A stretch of 64,000 bases of DNA, from the NCBI GenBank assembly GCA_027490995.1, contig JAIXWY010000011.1, positions 1,054,001 to 1,118,000 on the forward strand, read 5' to 3'. This stretch comes from Opitutaceae bacterium (lineage in GTDB: Bacteria > Verrucomicrobiota > Verrucomicrobiia > Opitutales > Opitutaceae). The position numbers and the translations under genes are program-made. Positions 44,780 to 52,974 of this stretch are shown piece after piece (position 1 is the first letter of the stretch; every line of letters starts with the position of its first letter). The notes beneath the pieces were generated by a model. It did no database searches and was not told the origin of the DNA. It saw nothing but the letters and a program-made list of their open reading frames with translations.

Positions 44780-46123
44780 ATGTCCTGGTTTCGATCCTCC
44801 CGTCCGTCTGCACTCCTAGGCCTCGTCTTTGAGAACGAGGCGGTGCTGGCAACCCTCGCCCGCGCGGACGCCGAGACCCCTTCTGCTCCCCTCCGACTGC
44901 CATGTGCGCTTGAGAGCGATGACCCCGCCCTGCTTGGCCGGGCGTTACGCCGCATGCTGCGCGTCGCCGGCTGGAAGGGAGACCGTTGCGTCGTCGGGCT
45001 TCCTACCGAGTGGTGCATCGCTCTGGCCACCACGGTTCCCGCGTTGTCGCCCGAGGATCTCGATGCCTTGCTCGCACTGGAGGCGGAAAGAGGACTTCCG
45101 AGCGATCTCACCGATTGGGTGATCGGACGCTGCACTAGCTCTGAGCCCACCGGAAATCAGGTCCTGCAAGTCGCACTCGGCCGCCCCCATCTCGCGCGGA
45201 TCGAGACCGTGCTCCGCGCCGCTGGACTCCGACCGACGTTGATCACCGCCACGTTGACAGCAGCCGCACTCGCGGGCCCGCGGCCGGCGATCGTCGTGCA
45301 TCAGGGCCGTTCCAGCGGAGCCTTCTGCCTCGCGGCTCGGAGTGGCGTGGTGACCCTGCGTGCGGTTGGCACGGGCGACGAATCCTTCGCTGAGTTGGCC
45401 CGCGAGCTTCGCATCACGCGCGAGGCACAGCCCACGCTACCGCCCCATGCACCCGCGCGACTGCTCCTCATCACCTCCAGTCCCGCCGCAGCCCACGGGC
45501 CCCGTGGCGATGACCCCGTCACCCTCTTCGGGCGCGCCGATTCCGTCGAAGTGCGTACGGATGACGCTCTGCCGGGCCTGTTGCTGACTGCGGTTCGGAA
45601 CGAGCTCTCAAGCCTTCCGTCACTCCGCCCGCCCACGCCCGCCCGCTGGTCGACTCTGTTGCAGCGGTCGGGGTCCCGACGACTCCGCGCGCTGGCGCTC
45701 GCTGCGGCCGCCAGCGTTGCCGTGGTGGCGGCGGTATTTCTCTGGCGGGAGATCCAATTACAGTCCCTGCGCCACGAGTGGTCCGGTCTGCGACCGGAAG
45801 TCCAGCGCCTCGGCGAAGTACAGGCGCGCCTCAGGGAGTTTCGCGCGTGGGATGATCCCTCCCTCCCGAGCCTATCGCTGCTGCGTCTCGTCTCAGAGGC
45901 GTTTCCGGAGTCGGGAGCCGTGACCGCCCGATCAGTCGAACTGCGCCCGCCGCAGACCCTCACTGTGAGTGGCACGGCCCGGGAACACAGCGCGCTTCTC
46001 GCAACGGTGGATCGACTGCGCCAACAGCCGTCCGTCCGCAACGTCCGCGTTGAGCAGATCCGCGGGCAGAGTCCCGCACAGTTCACGTTCGCGGTGGAAC
46101 TCAACCGCCCTGCCTCGCCATGA
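44780..46123 (+). CDS. gspL: GspL/PilM-N-like inner-membrane assembly protein
   Basis: A 447-residue bitopic protein. Residues 1-290 look like the actin-like cytoplasmic domain of GspL (FENEAVLATLARAD, VVGLPTEWCIALATTVPALSPEDLDALLALEAERGLP). One membrane helix lies near 301-322 (LALAAAASVAVVAAVFLW), then a coiled-coil segment and a ferredoxin-like periplasmic domain (PQTLTVSGTAREHSALLATVDRLRQ). This layout joins PilM and PilN functions as GspL does. Position before the GspM-like gene supports the call; sequence identity to classical GspL is low. Confidence 0.72.
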   Translation: MSWFRSSRPSALLGLVFENEAVLATLARADAETPSAPLRLPCALESDDPALLGRALRRMLRVAGWKGDRCVVGLPTEWCIALATTVPALSPEDLDALLALEAERGLPSDLTDWVIGRCTSSEPTGNQVLQVALGRPHLARIETVLRAAGLRPTLITATLTAAALAGPRPAIVVHQGRSSGAFCLAARSGVVTLRAVGTGDESFAELARELRITREAQPTLPPHAPARLLLITSSPAAAHGPRGDDPVTLFGRADSVEVRTDDALPGLLLTAVRNELSSLPSLRPPTPARWSTLLQRSGSRRLRALALAAAASVAVVAAVFLWREIQLQSLRHEWSGLRPEVQRLGEVQARLREFRAWDDPSLPSLSLLRLVSEAFPESGAVTARSVELRPPQTLTVSGTAREHSALLATVDRLRQQPSVRNVRVEQIRGQSPAQFTFAVELNRPASP

Positions 46124-46662
46124 AGCTACCTCCTCGTCAAAGGCTACTGCTCCTCGCCAGCGGCGTCATGGTTGGTCTACTCGCGCTCGATCGACTCGTG
46201 ATCGGACCAGCGACCGCCCATTGGCAGGCCCGGACCACCGAGATCGCGGCGCTTGAGCGAACGCTCTCGGCAGGCCGCGCGGTCATCGAGCGTCGCGAGC
46301 AAACCGAGTCGGCGTGGCGTCGCCTCCGCGAAGGCGCGTTGCCCCTCGACCCTTCGATGGCTGAGCAACGCCTGCTCTCGTCACTCGAAACGTGGGCCCG
46401 CGCCCAGGGCGTGGAGCTCACGGGGCTTCGTCCCCGCTGGCGCAAGGCGAGCGCAAGCGACGCCTCGCTGCTGGAATGCCGACTCGACGCTTCCGGCTCA
46501 TTGCCGGCCCTGGTGCGGGTACTGGGAGAGCTGGAGCGTTCTCCGCTGGCCCTCCGGGTCGAGAGCCTCGAACTCACTTCGCGTGACGAAACCGGCCAGC
46601 GCCTCGCGCTTGCCATCACCGTCACCGGGCTGCGCTTCGCCCCCTTGGAGGCTCGGCCATGA
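46120..46662 (+). CDS. gspM: GspM-like inner-membrane protein
   Basis: A 180-residue bitopic protein with one N-terminal membrane helix (LLLLASGVMVGLLALDRLVIG), a coiled-coil stretch (ARTTEIAALERTLSAGRAVIERREQ) and a ferredoxin-like C-terminal domain (PLALRVESLELTSRDETGQRLALAITVTGLRF). This is the GspM/PilO plan and it follows the GspL-like gene with a four-base overlap. Called mainly from architecture and position. Confidence 0.7.
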   Translation: MKLPPRQRLLLLASGVMVGLLALDRLVIGPATAHWQARTTEIAALERTLSAGRAVIERREQTESAWRRLREGALPLDPSMAEQRLLSSLETWARAQGVELTGLRPRWRKASASDASLLECRLDASGSLPALVRVLGELERSPLALRVESLELTSRDETGQRLALAITVTGLRFAPLEARP

Positions 46663-47249
46663 GCGCTTTCCGGTCTCACTCCTCCCGCGCGCGCTCGTGG
46701 ACGGGCCTACTCGTCTTCGCCGCGCTCTGCGCGGCCGAAACGTCCGCGCAGGCGCAAGGTACGCCGACTCCTGGCTCGGATCCGGTCCGGATCATCACCG
46801 AGCGCAATATCTTTAATCCCTCGCGCCTCCCGCGCAGCAGCGTGACCCAGAGCTCACCCAGTGGGCCACCGTCGCCCGTCGCCGAGGTCGTCACGCTCGT
46901 CGGTGTACTGGAGGATGGCCAACGCCGACTGGCACTTTTCGATGGGACGAGCGCGACACTGCGTCAGGCCCTCACCGTGGGCGGGGACGTAGCGGGTTTG
47001 CTCCTGACTGCGATCGACCTCCAGCAGGTCTCCGTCTCGGCGGACGGCCAAATACTCGTCCTCCGGGTTGGAACATCGCTCGCCCGCGAACCGGGAGGCC
47101 CATGGCGTGCCGCCCCGGATGCCCGGGTCAGCCCGGGTTCATCCGACCCCGCTCCCGCCGCCGCCATCGCCCCCGCTTCACCGTCATCCGACCCCAGCGA
47201 CGCCCTGCGTCGCCTCAAAGAACGCCGCCGCAAACAACTCAAGGAATGA
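46659..47249 (+). CDS. GspC-like periplasmic protein with HR domain
   Basis: A 196-residue exported protein. After an N-terminal hydrophobic stretch (about 14-32) the mature part has RIITERNIFNPSR and a small beta domain (VVTLVGVLEDGQRRLALFDG, QVSVSADGQILVLRVG), resembling the homology region of GspC that contacts the secretin N0 domain. The C-terminus is Pro/Ala/Ser-rich and ends in a basic helix. No PDZ domain is seen. It precedes the secretin genes. Confidence 0.6.
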   Translation: MSAFRSHSSRARSWTGLLVFAALCAAETSAQAQGTPTPGSDPVRIITERNIFNPSRLPRSSVTQSSPSGPPSPVAEVVTLVGVLEDGQRRLALFDGTSATLRQALTVGGDVAGLLLTAIDLQQVSVSADGQILVLRVGTSLAREPGGPWRAAPDARVSPGSSDPAPAAAIAPASPSSDPSDALRRLKERRRKQLKE

Positions 47250-48463
47250 AACGTCACGCTTCCCTCCACGCCCTCGCGCTCATCGCTGTGCTTGCCCAGC
47301 CGTCCGGCGGACGAGCCGCCGCCTCTGCGGCTGGCACCGAAGCGCCCGCGGTGGCCGTAACGCCGACACCGCCCGCGGCGGCATCGCCCGATGCCTCATC
47401 TGCATCGGGGCTGCGCTTCCACTTCCGCGGTGCACCGCTAGAGCTCGTGTTGCAGTACCTCAGCGAGGCAGCCGGATTCGTCATCGTGCTCGAGACTCCG
47501 GTGAAGGGCACCATCGATATGTGGAGCGCCCAGCCCATCTCCCGCGAGGAGGCCATCCCTCTGCTCAATCTGGCGCTCAATCGCCTTGGCTACACCGCGA
47601 CGGTACAGGGCCGCACGCTCCTTGTCGCGGCCAAGGACGAGGCGCGGAAGCGGTCGCTGCCCGTCCGCACGGGTAACGACCCGCGCGAGATCCCGGCAAA
47701 TGCCGACATGGTCATGCAAGTCATTCCGCTGCGTCACATCACCGCCGCCAAGGTCGCAAGCGACATTGCCAGCCTCGTCCCGCCCAGCGCCTTGCTGACG
47801 GCGAACGAGGACAGCAACTCCCTCGTCGTCACCGACACCAATCTGAATGTCCGTCACGTCGTCGAGATCGTCTCCGCGCTGGACCTGTCCGTGCAAAGCG
47901 ACTCGGCGTTGAAGATCTTTCGGCTGCGCAACGCTGACCCAGTCGAAATCGCCGAGATCCTCACCTCACTCTTCAGTCCCTCGACGGGATCGGGGGGTGG
48001 TCAGGGCCAGACCGCGGCGTTCAGCTTTCCGGGCATGCCCCCGGGAATTGCCGCAGCGATCTCCGCCCGTGCCAGCCAGGTCGGGGGCGGACGCGCGGGC
48101 AACGGCGGCCGGGGCAACAACTCCGGTTCGCGCTCGGGCGCAACCGCCGTAAACGTGGTCTCCGATCCCCGCACGCAGTCGGTGGTGGTGACGGCCCCAC
48201 GCGACGCGATGTTCCAGATCGGCGAGATCATCGCCCAGCTCGATGCGGGATCCGACCGCAAGCAAAAGGTCTTCGTCTACACGCTGGAGAACGCCGACGT
48301 GCAGCAGGTGGAGGCCGTGCTCCGCGACCTCTTTCAGGTCAGCGGCGGCCGCACTGGGTCATCCTCGTCCGCCAATCAGGCCGATCCTCTCTCCAACCGC
48401 GCCGCCAGCAACAACCAGCAGAGTGGCGCCTTCATGAACAACGCGTCGGGCAATCCACGCTAA
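47246..48463 (+). CDS. Secretin N-terminal domains (GspD part 1)
   Basis: A 405-residue periplasmic protein with a signal peptide (about 1-26). N0: LRFHFRGAPLELVLQYLSEAAGFVIV through TLLVAAKDEA. N1: VMQVIPLRHITAAKVASDIASLV to VVEIVSALD. N2: LKIFRLRNADPVEIAEILTSLF, a Gly/Ser-rich insert, then NVVSDPRTQSVVVTAPRD to IIAQLD. It ends after VFVYTLENADVQQVEAVLRDLF, only the first strand and helix of N3, plus an Asn/Ser-rich tail. It has no beta-barrel domain; that is in the next gene, in the same frame, 15 bases after the stop. ATG 47246. Confidence 0.86.
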   Translation: MKRHASLHALALIAVLAQPSGGRAAASAAGTEAPAVAVTPTPPAAASPDASSASGLRFHFRGAPLELVLQYLSEAAGFVIVLETPVKGTIDMWSAQPISREEAIPLLNLALNRLGYTATVQGRTLLVAAKDEARKRSLPVRTGNDPREIPANADMVMQVIPLRHITAAKVASDIASLVPPSALLTANEDSNSLVVTDTNLNVRHVVEIVSALDLSVQSDSALKIFRLRNADPVEIAEILTSLFSPSTGSGGGQGQTAAFSFPGMPPGIAAAISARASQVGGGRAGNGGRGNNSGSRSGATAVNVVSDPRTQSVVVTAPRDAMFQIGEIIAQLDAGSDRKQKVFVYTLENADVQQVEAVLRDLFQVSGGRTGSSSSANQADPLSNRAASNNQQSGAFMNNASGNPR

Positions 48464-48478
48464 CCCAGCCGTCCCGCC

Positions 48479-49600
48479 ATGACACCTTTTCCCGCCTTTC
48501 GCACCTTCATCGCCGCGGCCGTTCTTCTCGCAGGCTCGGCCCCCGTTCTGGAAGCCCAGTCGGCGAATCGCACCAACGCCAACCGCACCGGTGGAGCCGG
48601 CAACAACGCTCGCCGTACCGGGGTCACCGCAGGAGGCGGGATGAACCGCACCGGCGGCGAACGCCAATACCAGAACGCCACCACCCTCGGCGACGCCATC
48701 ATCAGCAGCAATCCAGAGACCCGGCGGATCATCGTCGTCACCGACGAGGAGACCAACGAGAGCATCCGGCAGGTGATCGAGAGTCTCGACCGACCCAAGC
48801 CACAGGTGCTGATCAACGTCGTATTCGTCCAGGTCACGCACAACAACGATCTCGACGTCGGCGCCGAGTTGCAGCGCCGCGGCATTTCCCTAGGAGACCG
48901 GACCACCTCCACCGCAAGCACCGTCTTCGGCGGATCCGCGACCGGCGGCATCTATAACGTGGTTGGCCCCGACGTGAACGCCACCCTCCGCGCCCTCTCC
49001 ACCGTGGGAAAGACGGAGATTCTCTCGCGACCCTCCATCCTCGCCCGCAGCAGTCAGCAGGCCACCATCATGGTCGGTCAGGAGGTCCCGTTTATCACCA
49101 ACTCACGCATCAGCGACACCGGCCAGACTACGAATACGGTGCAATATCAGGATATCGGAATCATCCTGCGCGTGACGCCCTTCATTACGTCCGAGGGTCT
49201 GGTCGAGATGATTGTCACCCCCGAGATTTCCGCGCTGAGCGAACGCACCGTCGCCATTTCCGACACCGTGAACACGCCGGTGATCGACAAACGCTCCGCC
49301 GATACGGTCGTGGTAACGCCAAGCGAGAGCACCGTCGTGATCGGCGGGCTCATCTCGAATCAGACCACCAGCCAAGACCGTAAGGTTCCGCTGCTCGGCG
49401 ACGTTCCCCTCTTGGGCAACCTCTTCAAACGGACCACGCGGCAAACGGCCAAGACCGAGCTGCTGATCTTCCTCACGCCGCGGGTGGTGCAGCACCCGAA
49501 CGATCTGGCGAAGCTGACCGATGTCGAGCGCGGCAAGCTGGAGCTCAAGGCGACGACGCTGCCGGCCGCGCAGGTCGACAAACTTGTCGGCGAGCCCTGA
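48479..49600 (+). CDS. gspD: Secretin pore domain (GspD part 2)
   Basis: A 373-residue exported secretin. A clear signal peptide (FRTFIAAAVLLAGSAPVLEAQS) is followed by an Asn/Arg/Gly-rich tract, then RRIIVVTDEETNESIRQVIESLDRP, the second half of an N3 domain, and the full secretin core: VLINVVFVQVTHNN, ILSRPSILARSSQQATIMVGQEVPFI, GIILRVTPFI and VVIGGLISNQTTSQDRKVPLLGDVPLLGNLF. It would form the outer-membrane channel. The gene is the last of the operon. Because the N domains are on a separate protein, the channel must assemble from two polypeptides. Confidence 0.9.
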   Translation: MTPFPAFRTFIAAAVLLAGSAPVLEAQSANRTNANRTGGAGNNARRTGVTAGGGMNRTGGERQYQNATTLGDAIISSNPETRRIIVVTDEETNESIRQVIESLDRPKPQVLINVVFVQVTHNNDLDVGAELQRRGISLGDRTTSTASTVFGGSATGGIYNVVGPDVNATLRALSTVGKTEILSRPSILARSSQQATIMVGQEVPFITNSRISDTGQTTNTVQYQDIGIILRVTPFITSEGLVEMIVTPEISALSERTVAISDTVNTPVIDKRSADTVVVTPSESTVVIGGLISNQTTSQDRKVPLLGDVPLLGNLFKRTTRQTAKTELLIFLTPRVVQHPNDLAKLTDVERGKLELKATTLPAAQVDKLVGEP

Positions 49601-49668
49601 GTCCAACGCAGCCGAGCGCGGCGGATCTCCGGATCGCCGCGCGGGGCCGGTGCGTTTCCGGGTCGCGC

Positions 49669-50151
49669 CTAGAAACTCGGCGAGACCTGCACGGCTTCAC
49701 CGGGCGACGCCTCGTAATTCTCGCCCTGACTCCAGGTCAGGTCGTTCACGAGGAGCTTGAAGATCACCGGACCGTGCGTCGGCAGAGTGATTGTCCAGCG
49801 GTTGTCAGCCTCACAGTGCATCGCGACGCCGGATGACCAATTGAGGCCCGCCCCCTGGCCGCGGATGAAGAGTGTGTTGCCGAAACCGACGTCGATGATC
49901 GCCGCGACTGTAATCGCCGCCGGCAACGCCGCGACCGGGGAGGCCGCGACCGTGACCTTCGCCTCGTTGGCGTCCGGGATCGGAATGGGCTGCGGAGTGC
50001 GATGGGCGACGCGACGGGGCTTGAGAGCCTTGCGCGGCACCCGGGTCACCGTGGAGACCTTGACTGCCGCAGCGCGGCGGGCCTTGGGGCGCTTGACGGG
50101 CTTGACCTTTGGGGTGGCAGGCTTGGCGGGCTTCTTGGAATTCTTGCTCAT
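49669..50151 (-). CDS. Lys-rich tail protein with starch-binding-like domain
   Basis: A 160-residue protein of two parts. Residues 1-60 are Lys/Pro/Ala/Arg-rich (KKPAKPATPKVKPVKRPKAR), like histone H1-type or AlgP tails. Residues about 78-160 form a beta domain (GNTLFIRGQGAGLNWSSG, RWTITLPTHGPVIFKLLVND) resembling CBM20/48 starch-binding or isoamylase-N modules. No signal peptide. A GGAGG-like ribosome site (GGAGG at 50162-50166 on this strand) fits the ATG at 50151. A longer reading adds 18 residues. Function unknown; DNA or polyphosphate binding by the tail and glucan binding by the domain are possibilities. Confidence 0.75.
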   Translation of the reverse strand: MSKNSKKPAKPATPKVKPVKRPKARRAAAVKVSTVTRVPRKALKPRRVAHRTPQPIPIPDANEAKVTVAASPVAALPAAITVAAIIDVGFGNTLFIRGQGAGLNWSSGVAMHCEADNRWTITLPTHGPVIFKLLVNDLTWSQGENYEASPGEAVQVSPSF

Positions 50152-50263
50152 AATGGATGAACCTCCGGTTTCAGTCGTTCGGCGGACACAACATCCGCGC
50201 TTCACCTTTTGACACCAGCAGACTTCATACCGTTCCCTGCGGCGCGTCGAGTGCGCCAGTCGG

Positions 50264-50300
50264 TAAAAAAACGTCGCCTCCCGGTAAAAAAGAGGCGACG
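50264..50300 (-). terminator. Intrinsic terminator of tRNA-Ala
   Basis: On the leftward strand CGTCGCCTC pairs perfectly with GAGGCGACG (50272-50280 with 50292-50300) around an 11-base loop, and is followed directly by seven T. It lies 10 bases after the tRNA 3' end. Confidence 0.92.
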
Positions 50301-50310
50301 GCAGGAAAAC

Positions 50311-50386
50311 TGGTGGAGCAGATGGGAATCAAACCCACGACCTCTTCATTGCGAACGAAGCGCTCTATCAACTGAGCTACTGCCCC
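50311..50386 (-). tRNA. tRNA-Ala, anticodon CGC
   Basis: A 76-base cloverleaf with acceptor GGGGCAG/CTGCTCC, including the G3:U70 pair that identifies alanine tRNA, D-arm GCTC...GAGC, anticodon stem CTTCG/TGAAG with loop TTCGCAA (anticodon CGC, reads GCG), T-arm GTGGG/CCCAT, discriminator A and an encoded CCA. A terminator follows. Confidence 0.97.
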
Positions 50387-50463
50387 GGAAAGGAAGGGAG
50401 TTTTTGAGGAAGCCCATGCTGCGAGTAAACACCAAAGTTTCATGGGCGGGCCGCCAAGACGGG

Positions 50464-51471
50464 TCAGAGTCTCCGCTCTGGCTCGAGGCGAGCGAAGGCC
50501 AGCTTGCCGCCGGCGGCGGGCACGAGGCCCGTGATCTCGACGCGCACCACCTGACCGACCCGCGCGAGGGCGTCGGCCACCACCACCATCGAGCCGTCGT
50601 CGAAGAATCCAACGGCCTGCCCCGCTTCCTTGCCGGCCTTCACCAGCTGGACTTCCACGCTCTGACCGAGGGCGAGTTCGACCCGCAAGGAGCGCGCCAG
50701 CGCATGGAGATTCAGCCACGGGACCCCTTGGAACTCCGCCAGTTTGGCCAGATTGTAGTCCGTCGTCATCAGGCGCGCCTGCAGCGAGCGTGCGAGGAAG
50801 ACCAGCTTGGCGTCGACTTCATCCGGCCGGGCCTCGCTCTCGTGCACGCGCAGGTCCAGCCGCGGGATGCGGCGTAGTTCATTCAGCACTTCAAGACCGC
50901 GTCGCCCGCGCGCCTGCCGATGCGGCTCCGGTGAATCGGCGATGGCCTGCACTGTATTCAAGACGAAGCGAGGGATAACGAGCGCAGCGCCGAGGAAACC
51001 CGACTCACATACCTTCACGATCCGTCCGTCGATAAGTGCACTCGCATCGACAACGACCAAAGGAACGTGCACGTCATGCGGGACGAAGCGGACATAGGGG
51101 ATCACCAGGTTGAACTCATCCTTACCCCGCAGCGCGATGACCGTGCCGAGGTAGCCACACGTCAGGAACAGGCCGAGGCGAGCCAGATAGATCATCTGCG
51201 GATCCCCCTGCTCGAACAAAGGCGACACGCTCAGCAAGTAGCCGATCAGCGAGCCGATCCCGAGGCCGAACGTGACGGCACTTAGACCCCGCAGGGAGAA
51301 TCCCCGCAACAAGACATCCACCAGCACGATCAGGATCCCGAGCAGCAGCCCCATGATGACGGCGAAAAGCCGCAACCGGTCCCACTCCGGAATCGCGTAG
51401 CATACCAAGCCACCCGCGGCACCGCACAGGGCCACGAACACGATCCGGATCGGCCAGAGGGTCTTGTTCAT
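50464..51471 (-). CDS. PIN-TRAM domain membrane protein (YacL-like)
   Basis: A 335-residue protein with four membrane helices in residues 1-115 (IRIVFVALCGAAGGLVCYAI, LFAVIMGLLLGILIVLVDVLL, GLGIGSLIGYLL, LGLFLTCGYLGTVIAL), a PIN nuclease-like domain (VVDASALIDGRI with the acidic site, LMTTDYNLAKLAE) and a C-terminal TRAM RNA-binding domain (VELALGQSVEVQLVKAGKE, GSMVVVADALARVGQ). This is the YacL plan common in many phyla. It follows a 37-residue membrane peptide gene by 27 bases. Confidence 0.92.
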   Translation of the reverse strand: MNKTLWPIRIVFVALCGAAGGLVCYAIPEWDRLRLFAVIMGLLLGILIVLVDVLLRGFSLRGLSAVTFGLGIGSLIGYLLSVSPLFEQGDPQMIYLARLGLFLTCGYLGTVIALRGKDEFNLVIPYVRFVPHDVHVPLVVVDASALIDGRIVKVCESGFLGAALVIPRFVLNTVQAIADSPEPHRQARGRRGLEVLNELRRIPRLDLRVHESEARPDEVDAKLVFLARSLQARLMTTDYNLAKLAEFQGVPWLNLHALARSLRVELALGQSVEVQLVKAGKEAGQAVGFFDDGSMVVVADALARVGQVVRVEITGLVPAAGGKLAFARLEPERRL

Positions 51472-51498
51472 CGACCCCCATCCCTTCGGCTCACCCCC

Positions 51499-51612
51499 TC
51501 ACCGAAAGAGGAAAAAAAGCACGAACGGCAAACCAATGCCAATCGCCATCAATAGATAAAGCCAGACCAGCACTCGGCTGGCTTTTGCCTTTTCTTCAGG
51601 GGTCGGCTCCAT
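51499..51612 (-). CDS. Small single-pass membrane protein, 37 residues
   Basis: Begins MEPTPEEKAKASRVLVW, continues as one strongly hydrophobic segment (about 14-34) and ends FFLFR, then TGA. The acidic/basic N-terminus followed by a helix with a terminal Arg suggests an N-in or tail-type membrane peptide. It is 27 bases upstream of the PIN-TRAM gene on the same strand and probably shares its transcript. No family recognised; it is too short for routine gene calling. Its start lies 29 bases from the divergent EVE gene. Confidence 0.5.
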   Translation of the reverse strand: MEPTPEEKAKASRVLVWLYLLMAIGIGLPFVLFFLFR

Positions 51613-51641
51613 TGTCGTGCAGCGCAGCGAAACCCCGGACC

Positions 51642-52058
51642 ATGAAAAAGCAATACTGGCTGGTGAAACAGGAACCCGAGACCTACGCTTGGGCGTCGTT
51701 CGTCGCCGACGGGCAGACGGTCTGGGATGGGGTGCGTAATTTCCAAGCCCGGAACAACTTGAAGGCGATGCAGGCCGGGGAAGCCGTGCTTTTCTATGCC
51801 AGCATGGACCCGCGTCAGGTCATGGGAATCGCGGAGGTCGTGCAAACGGCCTTTCCAGATCCGACGGTCCCCGCGGACGAGGGTTGGGTCGCGGTCCGAC
51901 TCCGGGCAGTGAAGGCACTGCGGCAACCGGTCACCCTGGCCGCGATCAAGGCCGACAAGGCACTCGCCGACATCGCGCTGATTCGACAGAGTCGCCTCTC
52001 TGTCATGCCGCTGCGGCGGGCGGAGTTCGATCGCATCGTGGAGCTCGGATCTGCCTAA
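51642..52058 (+). CDS. EVE domain protein
   Basis: A 138-residue EVE (PUA-like) domain protein. KQYWLVKQEPETYAW, TVWDGVRNFQARNNLKAMQAGEAVLFYAS and GIAEVVQTAFPDPT follow the family closely. EVE domains bind modified bases in nucleic acids. The ATG at 51642 gives the family's usual N-terminus. Confidence 0.95.
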   Translation: MKKQYWLVKQEPETYAWASFVADGQTVWDGVRNFQARNNLKAMQAGEAVLFYASMDPRQVMGIAEVVQTAFPDPTVPADEGWVAVRLRAVKALRQPVTLAAIKADKALADIALIRQSRLSVMPLRRAEFDRIVELGSA

Positions 52059-52096
52059 GCCCCCGCGCAGCACGCTTCGAATCCGCTTCTCTCCCC

Positions 52097-52945
52097 GTGA
52101 TTCCGCATCTCTCGATCCTCGCTCCCGGCCTGCTGGGCGGCTCCGTCGGCCTCGCCGCCCACGCCCGCGGAGTCGCCCAGCGCGTCACCGTCTGGGCGCG
52201 CCGCCCCGAGGTGCGCATCGCCTTGGAGAGCCAACCTTGGTGTTCCAGCGTCGCCACCACGCCCGAAGCCGCCGTGCGCGAGGCGGATCTGGTCGTACTC
52301 GCCGCTCCGGTCGATCGCATCGTAGAGTTGGTCACGCAAATCGCCCCCCACGTTCGCAGCGGCGCCTGGGTCACCGACGTTGGTTCCACCAAAGGCGCGT
52401 TGACCCGCGCGGCCCATGCGGCGCTCGCCGGTCGGGCCCACTTCGTGGGTGCACATCCGATGGCCGGCAGCGAACGCACCGGCTGGGAGAACGGCCACGC
52501 CGATCTTTTCCGTGGAAGGGTCTGTTTCGTCACTCCGCTGCAAGCGACCGATCCGGCGGCGCTCGAAGGCGTAGCGCGTTTCTGGGCGGCGCTGGAAGCC
52601 GAGGTCACGACGGTCGACCCCGACATCCACGACGAAATCGTGGCCCACATCAGTCACCTACCGCAGGTGCTGGCCACGACCCTGTGCACGTTCCTCGCGC
52701 AGCAGAACCCCGGCTGGCGCAACTTCGCCGGCGGAGGGCTTCGTGACACCACGCGCATCGGGGCTAGCGATCCGGCGATGTGGATCGAGATTCTCCGTAA
52801 TAATCGTGATGAGATTCTCCGTGCGCTCCGGGGTTACCAGAAGGAACTCGATGGACTGCACGCCGCGCTGGCGAATGCGGATTGGACGGAGCTGAAGGCA
52901 CGTCTTGAGCGCGGTCGCGCCTACCGTTCGGCGTTCCGTCCCTGA
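52097..52945 (+). CDS. tyrA: Prephenate dehydrogenase
   Basis: A 282-residue NAD(P)-dependent enzyme of tyrosine synthesis. The nucleotide loop reads APGLLGGS, with Ala for the first Gly of GxGxxG. VTDVGSTKGAL, HFVGAHPMAGSERTGWENG and IVAHISHLPQVLATTL carry the substrate-binding Ser, His and family signatures; GGGLRDTTRIGASDPAMW is the C-terminal domain. GTG start at 52097. It leads the tyrA-aroA-cmk-plsC cluster. Arogenate as substrate cannot be excluded. Confidence 0.92.
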   Translation: MIPHLSILAPGLLGGSVGLAAHARGVAQRVTVWARRPEVRIALESQPWCSSVATTPEAAVREADLVVLAAPVDRIVELVTQIAPHVRSGAWVTDVGSTKGALTRAAHAALAGRAHFVGAHPMAGSERTGWENGHADLFRGRVCFVTPLQATDPAALEGVARFWAALEAEVTTVDPDIHDEIVAHISHLPQVLATTLCTFLAQQNPGWRNFAGGGLRDTTRIGASDPAMWIEILRNNRDEILRALRGYQKELDGLHAALANADWTELKARLERGRAYRSAFRP

Positions 52946-52974
52946 ACCGATCCTCCCGCCGCAACGACGCTGCC

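Noticed and set aside
48461..48478. TAA between the two secretin genes as a sequencing error or recoded stop
   Set aside because: The downstream protein begins with a full signal peptide, which would make no sense in the middle of a single secretin.
49801..50310. Mobile element or integration near the tRNA gene
   Set aside because: No integrase, direct repeat of the tRNA end or transposase is present around the tRNA-Ala.
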